A program made the translations under genes and the position numbers. From NCBI GenBank assembly GCA_030824835.1, contig JAPJRA010000217.1, positions 1 to 6,522 of the forward strand: a DNA stretch of 6,522 nucleotides, given 5' to 3'. The notes below the pieces were generated by a model. That model did no database searches. It was given only the letters and a program-made list of their open reading frames with translations, and was not told the origin of the DNA. Numbering within the stretch: the first letter of the stretch is position 1; each line of letters begins with the position of its first letter. Shown here one piece after another: positions 1 through 5,682 of this stretch. The DNA comes from Geminicoccaceae bacterium. Lineage in GTDB: Bacteria; Pseudomonadota; Alphaproteobacteria; Geminicoccales; Geminicoccaceae.

Positions 1-182
1 GTACCAGCGATGCCAACCGCCGATTGTTGGAGCAGGGCATCAAGCTAGGCAACCCGTCGCAATGCGTGAAACAGTCGCTGCTGGCCAAGCGGCTGTTCAT
101 GGTCAGCAAGGGCCGCTACCGCGTATCGCAGCCCGGCCGCGCCTATCTCCGCCAGCTGCTTGGGCCGGTCGTGCCGGAGTAG
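1..182 (+). CDS. C-terminal fragment of an unidentified protein
   Basis: A plus-strand frame is open from the window edge (first full codon at 3) to a TAG at 180-182, giving about 59 C-terminal residues. The peptide is basic and contains the segments LLEQGIKLGNPSQCVKQSL and SKGRYRVSQPGRAYLRQLL. The second, a glycine-arginine-tyrosine turn followed by a hydrophobic helix, resembles the wing and last helix of winged-helix DNA-binding domains, but that is only a pattern-level impression. The other two plus frames carry stops inside this stretch, for example a TAG at 46-48, which supports this one. I do not recognise the family, and the start lies outside the window. It is separated from the next convincing gene by about 150 bp, so it is probably a separate transcription unit. 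Confidence 0.6.
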   Translation, partial: TSDANRRLLEQGIKLGNPSQCVKQSLLAKRLFMVSKGRYRVSQPGRAYLRQLLGPVVPE

Positions 183-334
183 AGGCTTTTACGGGCTTGA
201 CCACGAGGGCCGGCAGGACGTAAGCAACGGCATTATGAGCATGGACGTGATCCGGACGAAGCGAATTACGGACCCGGTCTCCGAGTGAGGCCGGGACTGC
301 CGTATTGCCCATCGTCCAGAACGGGTCATTCTCC
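183..334. other. Intergenic stretch without a convincing gene
   Basis: This 152-bp stretch lies between the stop of the partial gene and the ACT-like gene. It has no tRNA-like fold that I can see and no hairpin followed by a T run. A TTGACC hexamer at 197-202 could be a -35 element for the downstream pair, but the expected -10 position (around 220-226, GTAAGCA) is a poor match, so I do not call a promoter. A short ORF at 235-288 is listed separately. Confidence 0.5.
235..288 (+). pseudogene. Possible DUF488-like N-terminal remnant (17 codons)
   Basis: ATG at 235 (or 241) opens a frame ending in TGA at 286-288 that encodes MSMDVIRTKRITDPVSE. The RTKRI-x-DP-x-S-E pattern resembles from memory the start of DUF488 family proteins, which commonly begin with a K-R-I/V-Y-D-P-x-S-x-x-D-G motif. 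The residues after the stop do not clearly continue the family pattern in any frame. It may be a decayed gene remnant, a tiny unrelated ORF or chance. Confidence 0.18.
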
Positions 335-598
335 ATGTCGGCTACCTATTGCTTCTCCGTCCATACGGATGCCGAGCCCTCGGCGCTCCCTCGCGTGATG
401 CAGGTCTTTGCGTTGTTCGGCCATGTGCCGGCGCGCTGCCATATCGAGTGTGGCGGCCCCGGCGGGCGTGAGCTGATGGTCGATGCGCAGCTGGACGGCC
501 TTGATGCCGATCAGGCGGCTCTGGTCGCCAAGCGCCTCGGCCGCGTCGTCAGCGTGATGCAGGTACTGTGGTCGGAAAAGCGCCGCGTCGCCGCTTAG
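335..598 (+). CDS. Small ACT-domain-like protein
   Basis: This encodes 87 residues from ATG 335. The frame can be extended to a TTG at 305, but the ATG is preferred because the domain begins right after it and an ACGGG stretch sits upstream as a weak ribosome binding site. The whole protein looks like one ACT domain. It has a first beta strand (YCFSVHTDAEPSALPRV), a helix (VMQVFALFGHVPARCH), strands around ELMVDAQLDGLD, a second helix (ADQAALVAKRLGRVVSV) and a last strand (MQVLWSEK). The D-x-x-P-S-x-L-x-R-V-x-x-x-F-x-x-x-G pattern is typical of ACT modules of the acetolactate synthase small-subunit type, which bind amino acids and regulate partner enzymes. No ilvB, ilvH or other amino-acid enzyme is next to it, so the ligand and partner are unknown. 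Its 3' end overlaps the next gene by 31 nt in another frame, suggesting cotranscription. Confidence 0.7.
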   Translation: MSATYCFSVHTDAEPSALPRVMQVFALFGHVPARCHIECGGPGGRELMVDAQLDGLDADQAALVAKRLGRVVSVMQVLWSEKRRVAA

Positions 599-1203
599 CC
601 AGCGGTCTGGTCGGTGCCACTTTCCTGGTGTGGGCCACCGACCAGGCGGTGGCACAGGAGCTGTGCGCCGATCTGACCATACCGGCAGAGCTGAAGCTCA
701 GCTGTGGGCCGGCACCGGCGATGCCCGCTGGTTCGGTGGTCGTCGCACCCGAAAGCGGTGCGTTCGCGAGTTTGAGTCGGCTGACGATCCGGCCGCTCGA
801 TCGAGCCGGCGACGACGCTCAGGCATGGACGGATCCGGCGGCGTGGCTGCAACGGCAAATGACCCTGGACACCTCGAGCCTTGTCGGGTCGATGGCCGGC
901 CTCGCCGACGATCCCGACAGCCCGTTCTCGGGGAGCGCCGCGCGTGCGGCATTGACGCGGTTGCAGAATGCTCTGGCCGGTATGGCGGCGCTGCCGCTAA
1001 CCGCCTGTGAGGCACCGACCAACGACGACGCACGGCATCGCTGGGACATGCACTGCACCTTCGGTGCCGGCGGCCTCGGCGTGTACGTCGATCTCCGATT
1101 GGTGGCCGACGGCGAGCGGCGCTGGGCTGTGTCCATGCGCACCGCCAACGAACAGCGCCGACGGCACCTCCAGGCGATCGCCGGCTCGTTTCAACCGCCC
1201 TGA
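568..1203 (+). CDS. Exported protein of unknown function with four cysteines
   Basis: This encodes 211 residues from a GTG at 568, inside the end of the ACT-like gene. The start is supported by the signal peptide it creates: a basic n-region (K4, R7-R9), a hydrophobic core at about 10-23 and an A-V-A cleavage site after residue 29. No later start would keep it. The mature protein has four cysteines, C33, C46, C147 and C163, which could form two disulfides in the periplasm. The middle contains an A/L-rich stretch at about 123-145, and the C-terminus ends in basic R/H residues and GSFQPP. There is no lipobox, no transmembrane segment beyond the signal and no enzyme motif I recognise. It overlaps the gene before it by 31 nt and its TGA runs 13 nt into the 3' end of yacG on the other strand. 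Export is well supported; function is unknown. Confidence 0.72.
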   Translation: MVGKAPRRRLASGLVGATFLVWATDQAVAQELCADLTIPAELKLSCGPAPAMPAGSVVVAPESGAFASLSRLTIRPLDRAGDDAQAWTDPAAWLQRQMTLDTSSLVGSMAGLADDPDSPFSGSAARAALTRLQNALAGMAALPLTACEAPTNDDARHRWDMHCTFGAGGLGVYVDLRLVADGERRWAVSMRTANEQRRRHLQAIAGSFQPP

Positions 1204-1406
1204 CTGGTGGGACCAAACCCCTCCCCGTCGTCGGCCTCGCTTTCGGCAGCCGGGATCGCGTAGACGCCACCGATCCAGTTGGCGAGGTCCTGTTCTCTGC
1301 AATGCGCGGAGCAGAAGGGCCTGAACTCGAGGCGCATCGGCCGACGGCAGATCGGGCAACGCACCCGACGCTGAGCACGCGTCGCCGCGGGCGGCTCAGC
1401 GGGCAT
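1191..1406 (-). CDS. yacG: DNA gyrase inhibitor YacG, zinc-binding
   Basis: This encodes 71 residues. The family zinc site is complete: C17-P-I-C20 and F-C32-S-A-H-C36, followed by R-E-Q-D40-L-A-N-W44 and G-x-Y49-A-I-P, which is the standard YacG signature. The rest is an acidic tail (ESEADDGEGF), and the length of 65-75 residues is normal for the family. In E. coli YacG binds the C-terminal region of GyrB and blocks DNA binding by gyrase; the same role is inferred here. A strong Shine-Dalgarno, GAGGAG at 1419-1414, lies 7 nt before the ATG. The start overlaps the end of the RNase gene by 11 nt, so it is the last gene of the infA-maf-RNase operon and is probably translationally coupled. Its stop overlaps the convergent exported-protein gene by 13 nt. 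Confidence 0.93.
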   Translation of the reverse strand: MPAEPPAATRAQRRVRCPICRRPMRLEFRPFCSAHCREQDLANWIGGVYAIPAAESEADDGEGFGPTSQGG

Positions 1407-2805
1407 GCTGACGCTCCTCGATCACGAACGGCACCGAGCCCAGCCCTGCGTCCACGCGAAGCGGCGGTTCCAGTCCCAGACTGTCGATCGCCCGTCGCCA
1501 AGCGGCTTTGCCGGCACCAGCCAGCAACTCGCGCAGCGATCCCGTCACGCGAATGCCGATCACCTGCCCACGACTATGCCGCAGGGCCGCGAACAGCGCT
1601 TCCGCATCAGCGCGGGGCGACGCGCGATGGCCGCCACCACCACAGCACGTGCAGGACGTCAGGAACAGGCTGGCCAACGCTTGGCCCCGTCGCGCCCGGC
1701 TGATCTGCATGATGCCCAGAGACGACATGGGGTGGATCTCCACGGGCGCCGGATCGCCACGAAACGCCTTGCGCACGGCCTCCTCGAGACGTTGCCGCTC
1801 GGGCTTGGTCGGCAGATCGACGAAATCGACGATCAACGTGCCACCAAGATTGCGCAGCCGAACCTGCCGCCCGATCTCGGCGGCGGCCTCCAGGTCCACG
1901 TCCAAGGGGGCCCGGCCGCCGCCGTCCACGTCGATGGCGACGCACGCGGCCGTGGGTTCGATCAACAGGCGGCCACCGCGTGACAGCGGCACCTCCGTGC
2001 CGAGCGCCTCGTCCAGCGCCGCGTCCACCCCGGTTTGGGCGAACGCCGACACGTCCGGCTCGAGTTGTACGACCGTCATCGGCGGCAAGCTCGGCGAGGC
2101 CGTGATCAGACGCTCGACCTCACGGGCCAGCGGTCCATCGGCGACCGAGATGGTTTCCGGAGTCACGTCGATAAGGCTGCGCATGAGGCGCTCGAGAGGT
2201 GTCTCGGGTGCCGGCAGCCGACCGGGCTTGGCGTTCTGGGCGAGGCCCACCAGGGTCTGCCGACGAGCGCCGAGCTGCGCCGCTTCCGCGCGCAGCACCT
2301 CATCGGACAGCTCGGCCGCGTGGCGACGAAGAGCAAAGTCGCCCGCGGGAAACAGGGTGCGGCCGCGCTCGCGCAGCTGCTCTCCCTGCCGCCTGCCTCG
2401 CAGCGGCGCGCCTTCGGGCCTTTGCCCAAATGGGGTATGGATCAGAGCGTTGCCAAAGAGCTTGATGTCGGTGGTGAATCTGGCGCCCTTGTCGTCCACC
2501 GGCTCGCGCACACCTTGCACCAACAAGCGCTGCCCCTCATGGACCAGCTCGCGAATCGGTCGTCGTTCGCTGCTGCCCGCCACCGCGCGCGCATCCTTGG
2601 CGACCAGGAGCCCCGGACGCGACAGGCCGCAATCGATGAAGGCGGCGTTGAGCTTGGTATCGACAGAAGTCACCCGAGCCGCGAACAGGGCATCGGTGAC
2701 GCGCAAATCGTCCCGGTCGCCGTCTCTGATCTCGATCAGGCGGCCCTCCAGGAGAACGGCGGCTCGAATGCCGAAGCCGGTCTCCTCGAGCACGACGTGT
2801 GTCAT
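1396..2805 (-). CDS. Short, divergent ribonuclease E/G family endoribonuclease
   Basis: This encodes 469 residues, about the size of RNase G, without the long scaffold tail of RNase E. The S1-like domain is at about 36-118 and includes A-A-F-I-D-C-G-L and K106-G-A-R-F-T-T-D-I. The catalytic core has IDVDG (D292, D294), LEAAAEIGRQVRLRNLGG at 305-322 and IVDFVDL with D327. The E. coli RNase E metal ligands D303, N305 and D346 correspond to D292, D294 and D327, so the Asn position is Asp here. A C-T-C-C-G-G-G-G motif (C385, C388) matches the zinc-link CxxC. The residues between IDVDG and LEAAAEI are about 8 fewer than in RNase E/G, and the 5'-phosphate sensor R-T-A-A reads L-R-R-H-A-A near 159-164. 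Activity is probable, but the mode of RNA recognition may differ. GGAG at 2818-2815 is the ribosome binding site. ATGA overlap with maf; 11-nt overlap with yacG. Confidence 0.88.
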   Translation of the reverse strand: MTHVVLEETGFGIRAAVLLEGRLIEIRDGDRDDLRVTDALFAARVTSVDTKLNAAFIDCGLSRPGLLVAKDARAVAGSSERRPIRELVHEGQRLLVQGVREPVDDKGARFTTDIKLFGNALIHTPFGQRPEGAPLRGRRQGEQLRERGRTLFPAGDFALRRHAAELSDEVLRAEAAQLGARRQTLVGLAQNAKPGRLPAPETPLERLMRSLIDVTPETISVADGPLAREVERLITASPSLPPMTVVQLEPDVSAFAQTGVDAALDEALGTEVPLSRGGRLLIEPTAACVAIDVDGGGRAPLDVDLEAAAEIGRQVRLRNLGGTLIVDFVDLPTKPERQRLEEAVRKAFRGDPAPVEIHPMSSLGIMQISRARRGQALASLFLTSCTCCGGGGHRASPRADAEALFAALRHSRGQVIGIRVTGSLRELLAGAGKAAWRRAIDSLGLEPPLRVDAGLGSVPFVIEERQHAR

Positions 2806-3395
2806 GTCGTCCGGCTCCAGCCCAGGCCCCGGAGCAGACCCACGGTCTCAGCCAACGGCAGGCCCACCACATTGCTGTAGGAGCCGCTGATCGAGGGCAC
2901 GAAGGCCGATGCCAGCCCCTGGATGGCGTAGCCGCCCGCCTTGCCGTGCCATTCACCGCCATGGATATAGGCGTCGGTTTCGATTTCTGTCAGCCGCTTG
3001 ACCTGCACCATCGTGGTGGTCACGCGTTCGGCCGCCCTCCCATTGGGCGCCAGGACACAGACTCCCCCGTGCACCCGGTGCCGACGCCCGGACAGCAGCT
3101 CGAGGCAGGCTCGCGCCTCTTCGACGGTGCTGGCTTTGGGAAGTATCCGGCGACCGCAAGCGACCACCGTATCGGCGGCGAGGATGAAGCCGGCCTGCCG
3201 TCCGATCCGCGCCGCCACCGCCATGGCCTTGGCACGCGCCAGCCGCTGGGCATGAGCGCGCGGCAGCTCCCGTGGCAACGGCGTCTCATCGACGTCCGGC
3301 GATACGACCTGATCGGGCTCGATGCCGACCTGCTGCAGCAATGCCAAGCGTCTGGGGGAGGAGGAAGCCAGGATCAGCGAAACAAGTGCAGCCAA
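2802..3395 (-). CDS. maf: Maf family nucleoside triphosphate pyrophosphatase (dTTP/UTP type)
   Basis: This encodes 197 residues from a TTG at 3395, one base after the infA stop. An in-frame ATG at 3437 would add 14 residues read out of frame within infA, so the TTG, which gives MAALVSLILASSSPRR, fits the family better. Maf enzymes hydrolyse nucleoside triphosphates to monophosphate and pyrophosphate and are linked to control of septum formation. Motifs present are SSSPRR (11-16), D-V-D-E-T (34-38), A-A-D75-T-V-V, G-R-R-I-L-P-K87-A, S-G-R-R-H-R-V-H (102-109), G-E-W-H-G-K-A-G-G-Y-A-I-Q159-G and G-S-Y-S-N-V-V-G-L-P (171-180). The GKAGGYAIQG segment points to the YhdE-type dTTPase/UTPase subgroup rather than the YceF (m7GTP) subgroup. 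The TGA overlaps the RNase start as ATGA, indicating coupled translation. No clear ribosome binding site precedes the TTG, so coupling to infA is likely. Confidence 0.92.
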   Translation of the reverse strand: MAALVSLILASSSPRRLALLQQVGIEPDQVVSPDVDETPLPRELPRAHAQRLARAKAMAVAARIGRQAGFILAADTVVACGRRILPKASTVEEARACLELLSGRRHRVHGGVCVLAPNGRAAERVTTTMVQVKRLTEIETDAYIHGGEWHGKAGGYAIQGLASAFVPSISGSYSNVVGLPLAETVGLLRGLGWSRTT

Positions 3396-3396
3396 C

Positions 3397-3615
3397 TTAC
3401 TTGAAACGGTAAGTGATGCGACCACGGGTAAGATCATATGGTGTCATCTCGACGGTGACCTTGTCGCCGGCGAGCACACGGATCCGGTTCTTGCGCATGC
3501 GGCCCGAGGTGTGGGCCAACACGTCGTGTTCATTCTCGAGCTTGACGCGAAACATCGCGTTGGGAAGCACCTCGGTGACGGTGCCGCTGAACTCGATCAA
3601 GTCTTCTTTGGCCAT
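3397..3615 (-). CDS. infA: Translation initiation factor IF-1
   Basis: This encodes 72 residues, the standard IF-1 length, starting [11 protein letters not shown] and ending [12 protein letters not shown]. It is a single OB-fold (S1-like) domain. The basic stretch G-R-M-R-K-N-R-I-R (38-46) and the [11 protein letters not shown] motif are near-invariant in IF-1. The protein occupies the A site of the 30S subunit and, with IF-2 and IF-3, directs correct initiation. The frame stays open upstream to an ATG at 3663, but the MAKEDLIE start at 3615 has the right family N-terminus and a good ribosome binding site, GGGAG at 3625-3621, five bases before the ATG. It is the first gene of the minus-strand operon, with maf starting one base after its TAA. 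Confidence 0.97.
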   Translation of the reverse strand: MAKEDLIEFSGTVTEVLPNAMFRVKLENEHDVLAHTSGRMRKNRIRVLAGDKVTVEMTPYDLTRGRITYRFK

Positions 3616-3633
3616 TCGCACTCCCGCGCTTGC

Positions 3634-3653
3634 CCGGCGGCGGTTGCCGCCGG
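3634..3653 (-). promoter_or_regulatory. Perfect hairpin in the infA leader
   Basis: The arms CCGGCGGC and GCCGCCGG form a perfect 8-bp all-GC stem around a four-base loop, 18 nt upstream of the infA ATG. It is not followed by a U run on the infA strand, so it is not an intrinsic terminator. If transcription starts near 3652, as the weak promoter suggests, the hairpin would sit at the extreme 5' end of the mRNA, where it could stabilise the transcript. It leaves the Shine-Dalgarno at 3625-3621 unpaired. Confidence 0.5.
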
Positions 3654-3793
3654 CGTAGTTCATGGTGATCCGCGCTCCCCAGGTCAAGACGGACGGCCAT
3701 GGCAAAGTGTTTGGCGGGGGATCCGATTAACCCGAAAGAAAGCCGCCATGGCCTAGGACGGAACCGGAAGCTGCCTGCCGCCACTCCCGGCAA
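3654..3793. other. Divergent intergenic region between infA and the ABC importer
   Basis: This is the only real gap in the right half of the window. The side facing infA holds the hairpin and candidate promoter listed separately. For the plus-strand importer operon no convincing sigma70 -35/-10 pair or strong ribosome binding site is visible. Two GCCATGGC palindromes occur at 3696-3703 and 3745-3752, but the same octamer is frequent in coding sequence here. I see no terminator hairpin and no RNA gene. Confidence 0.5.
3659..3687 (-). promoter_or_regulatory. Candidate promoter of the infA operon
   Basis: On the minus strand TTGACC (3687-3682) is a close match to the sigma70 -35 consensus TTGACA. 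A 17-nt spacer leads to CATGAA (3664-3659), a weak -10 that matches three of six bases. Position and spacing are right for a start near 3652, giving a leader of about 37 nt. Many alphaproteobacterial promoters have loose -10 elements, so this is plausible but unproven. Confidence 0.33.
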
Positions 3794-4819
3794 ATGCTGG
3801 CAGGTGAGCTTGCGGAGCGTGCCCGCTTGACCTCACTTGTCCTCCGCCTCGGCCATGGCCTCGCCGTGTTATTGCTCGTTGCCGTTGTGGCTTTCACGCT
3901 GACCCGGTTCATCGGCGATCCGGTCGCGAACATGCTGGGGGATCAGGCCACACAAGGCGACCGCTCGGCCCTGCGGCATGAGCTCGGCCTTGATCAGTCC
4001 CTCGGCTTGCAGCTCGCACGGTTCCTCGGCCGTCTTGGCACCGGCGATCTGGGCGTCTCCTATCGCCACGGTCGCCCGGTCGCGGCACTGTTCGCAGAGC
4101 GCCTGCCCGCCACCGTTGATCTCGCCGTTTGCGCTCTTGCACTGATGCTGCTTGGCGGTGTCCCGCTCGGCATCTGGCTGGCCACGGCTCGCCCTGGGCC
4201 AGTGCGAGGCATGGTGGGCACGTTGCCGCTGATCGGCGCTGCGGTCCCGACCTTCGTCACCGGCACCTGCCTCATCCTGACGTTCTCCGTAGCCCTGCCA
4301 TGGTTGCCGTCGTTCGGCCGCGGGCCGACGACCGAGGCCCTGGGCTGGCCCACGAGCTTGCTCGCCCCATCCGGGTGGCCGTCGCTGCTGTTGCCGGCCG
4401 TCACCCTCGCTCTCTATGAAGGGGCGATCCTCTGCCGCCTCGTTCGGACCGCGGTGCGCGAGGAGCTGACCCATCCCCATATCCTGTTCGCTCGGGCACG
4501 CGGCCTGCCGACGTGGCGCGTCCTTCTTTGGCATGCCCTGCCGGGTGCCATGCCGACGATCCTGCCAGTGCTGGGTCTGCAGGCGGGGCAGCTTCTGGTC
4601 TACACCGCGGTCACGGAAACCTTGTTCCAATGGCCGGGCATGGGCAGCCTCTTTGTCCAGGCGGCCCTGTTCGGCGACCTTCCGCTGCTCGGCGGCTACT
4701 TGATCTACGTCGGCCTCACCTTCTTCACGATCAACCTCCTGATCGATCTGATCCTGATCTCCTACGATCCGCGCCGGGGCAGTCTCGGACCCCGGGAGCT
4801 GCTGGTGGGTCATGCATGA
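3794..4819 (+). CDS. ABC importer permease, DppB/OppB type
   Basis: This encodes 341 residues and is an inner-membrane permease of a peptide/nickel-type (PepT) ABC importer. There is a hydrophobic first helix at about 22-38 (GLAVLLLVAVVAFTLTRF). The family motif G-D-L-G-V-S-Y-R-H-G-R-P-V is at 84-96. Further helices lie at about 108-130, 145-168, 197-215, 253-275 and 300-323. The cytoplasmic EAA loop that docks on the ATPase (L-F-A-R-A-R-G-L-P-T-W-R-V-L-L-W-H-A-L-P) is at 231-250. E-T-L-F-Q-W-P-G-M-G (275-284) and the terminal Y-D-P-R-R are also typical. The ATG at 3794 lacks a clear ribosome binding site; a TTG at 3827 preceded by GGAG is an alternative that removes 11 residues. It is the first gene of the operon and overlaps the next permease by ATGA. 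The substrate cannot be told from the sequence. Confidence 0.92.
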   Translation: MLAGELAERARLTSLVLRLGHGLAVLLLVAVVAFTLTRFIGDPVANMLGDQATQGDRSALRHELGLDQSLGLQLARFLGRLGTGDLGVSYRHGRPVAALFAERLPATVDLAVCALALMLLGGVPLGIWLATARPGPVRGMVGTLPLIGAAVPTFVTGTCLILTFSVALPWLPSFGRGPTTEALGWPTSLLAPSGWPSLLLPAVTLALYEGAILCRLVRTAVREELTHPHILFARARGLPTWRVLLWHALPGAMPTILPVLGLQAGQLLVYTAVTETLFQWPGMGSLFVQAALFGDLPLLGGYLIYVGLTFFTINLLIDLILISYDPRRGSLGPRELLVGHA

Positions 4820-5682
4820 CGAGGAAGAGACCGCCGCTTGCTCCAGAGCATCGTGCCGGCTGCCTCCTGCTAATCCTTCTCGTGGCCATCCTGGTGGCTC
4901 CGCTGCTGGCAACGCAGGACCCGACCGACCTCAGCCGTCTCGATCTGATGGCAGCCGGTCAGCCACCTTGGTGGGTGGATGGCGGCAGCGCATCCTTTCC
5001 GTTGGGTACGGACAGCCAGGGTCGTTGTGTCCTGTCCGCGATCCTCCATGGCCTGCGGCTGTCGCTGCTGGTCGGCGCAATGCCCGTCCTGCTGTCGGTG
5101 ATGCTGGGAACGCTCGTGGGGCTTTGGGTCGGCACGGCGGGCGGTCGCGCGGATCAACTGGCGATGTGGCTGGCCGATGTCGCCATGGCGCTGCATCCCG
5201 TGCTGTTGGCTCTGATCATGGCCGCCGTGCTCAGGCAGTTCACGCCGATCGAGTGGAGCCAGGAGGCCCGCATCGCAACCGTCATCCTAGCATTGGCAGC
5301 CGTCGGCTGGGCGCCCTACGCACGTACCGCCAGAGCGATGACCCACGTGGAGCAGCGCCTACCCTACGTTCAGGCCGCGTGGCTGATGGGGCAATCATGG
5401 CGGCATATCCTCGTCGGTCACATCCTCCCCAATATCGCCCCGGCCCTGACGGCATTGGCGATCGCCCAGCTTGCGCAGGCAATATTCGCCGAGTCGACGC
5501 TATCCTATCTGGGCGCCGGCCTGCCACCCACCCTGCCCTCACTGGGTGGCCTCGTCCGATCCGGCAACGACGATCTGTTGAGCGGGGGTTGGTGGACATC
5601 GGTGCCGCCCGCACTGGCGCTGTTGGCCCTGATCGGCACCATTGGCTGGATTGCGGATCGCGCCGCCAGTCATGATGCCTGA
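4816..5682 (+). CDS. ABC importer permease, DppC/OppC type
   Basis: This encodes 288 residues. The ATG at 4816 overlaps the TGA of the upstream permease as ATGA and follows GGTGGG (4804-4809) at a suitable distance. The frame extends further upstream, but that part lies within dppB-type coding sequence and is not expected to be translated. A first helix is at about 15-32, then a periplasmic segment ending in the OppC motif F-P-L-G-T-D-S-Q-G-R (61-70). The usual GRD at this point reads GRC (C71). Four more helices follow. The EAA loop Y-V-Q-A-A-W-L-M-G-Q-S-W-R-H-I-L (184-199) leads into V-G-H-I-L-P-N, and A-E-S-T-L-S-Y-L-G-A-G-L-P-P is at 225-238. The C-terminus is short and ends in D-R-A-A-S-H-D-A instead of the usual GDxLRDxLDP. 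It pairs with the DppB-type permease to form the translocation channel. Confidence 0.92.
   Translation: MTRKRPPLAPEHRAGCLLLILLVAILVAPLLATQDPTDLSRLDLMAAGQPPWWVDGGSASFPLGTDSQGRCVLSAILHGLRLSLLVGAMPVLLSVMLGTLVGLWVGTAGGRADQLAMWLADVAMALHPVLLALIMAAVLRQFTPIEWSQEARIATVILALAAVGWAPYARTARAMTHVEQRLPYVQAAWLMGQSWRHILVGHILPNIAPALTALAIAQLAQAIFAESTLSYLGAGLPPTLPSLGGLVRSGNDDLLSGGWWTSVPPALALLALIGTIGWIADRAASHDA

Noticed and set aside
103..336. Minus-strand open frame (77 codons) over the window start
   Set aside because: No recognisable motif; it overlaps the better-supported plus-strand partial gene and has biased shadow-like composition.
698..1501. Minus-strand open frame (267 codons) opposite the exported-protein gene and yacG
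   Set aside because: An Arg/Ser/Ala-rich translation in a different frame from yacG. The plus-strand signal-peptide gene and yacG explain the region.
1508..2890. Long plus-strand open frame (460 codons) opposite the RNase gene
   Set aside because: The product is Ser/Arg/Pro-rich with no domain, and it lies antisense to a well-supported RNase E/G and part of maf. It is a typical GC-rich shadow frame.
3616..3705. N-terminal extension of IF-1 to upstream in-frame starts
   Set aside because: IF-1 is almost always about 72 residues starting MAKED. A good Shine-Dalgarno sits before 3615, and the extension contains the leader hairpin.
3696..3860. Repeated GCCATGGC palindromes (3696-3703, 3745-3752, 3852-3859) as operator sites
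   Set aside because: The same octamer also occurs inside maf and the DppC-type gene, where it encodes Ala-Met-Ala type codons or their complement. It looks like base composition rather than an operator, and the spacing is irregular.
4513..4815. N-terminal extension of the DppC-type permease frame
   Set aside because: The upstream part is out-of-frame translation of the DppB-type gene. The ATGA-coupled start at 4816 gives the right family length and N-terminus.
3869..4912. Minus-strand open frame (347 codons) opposite the DppB-type permease
   Set aside because: The product is a Gln/Glu/Arg-rich low-complexity translation; the plus strand carries a clear membrane permease with family motifs.
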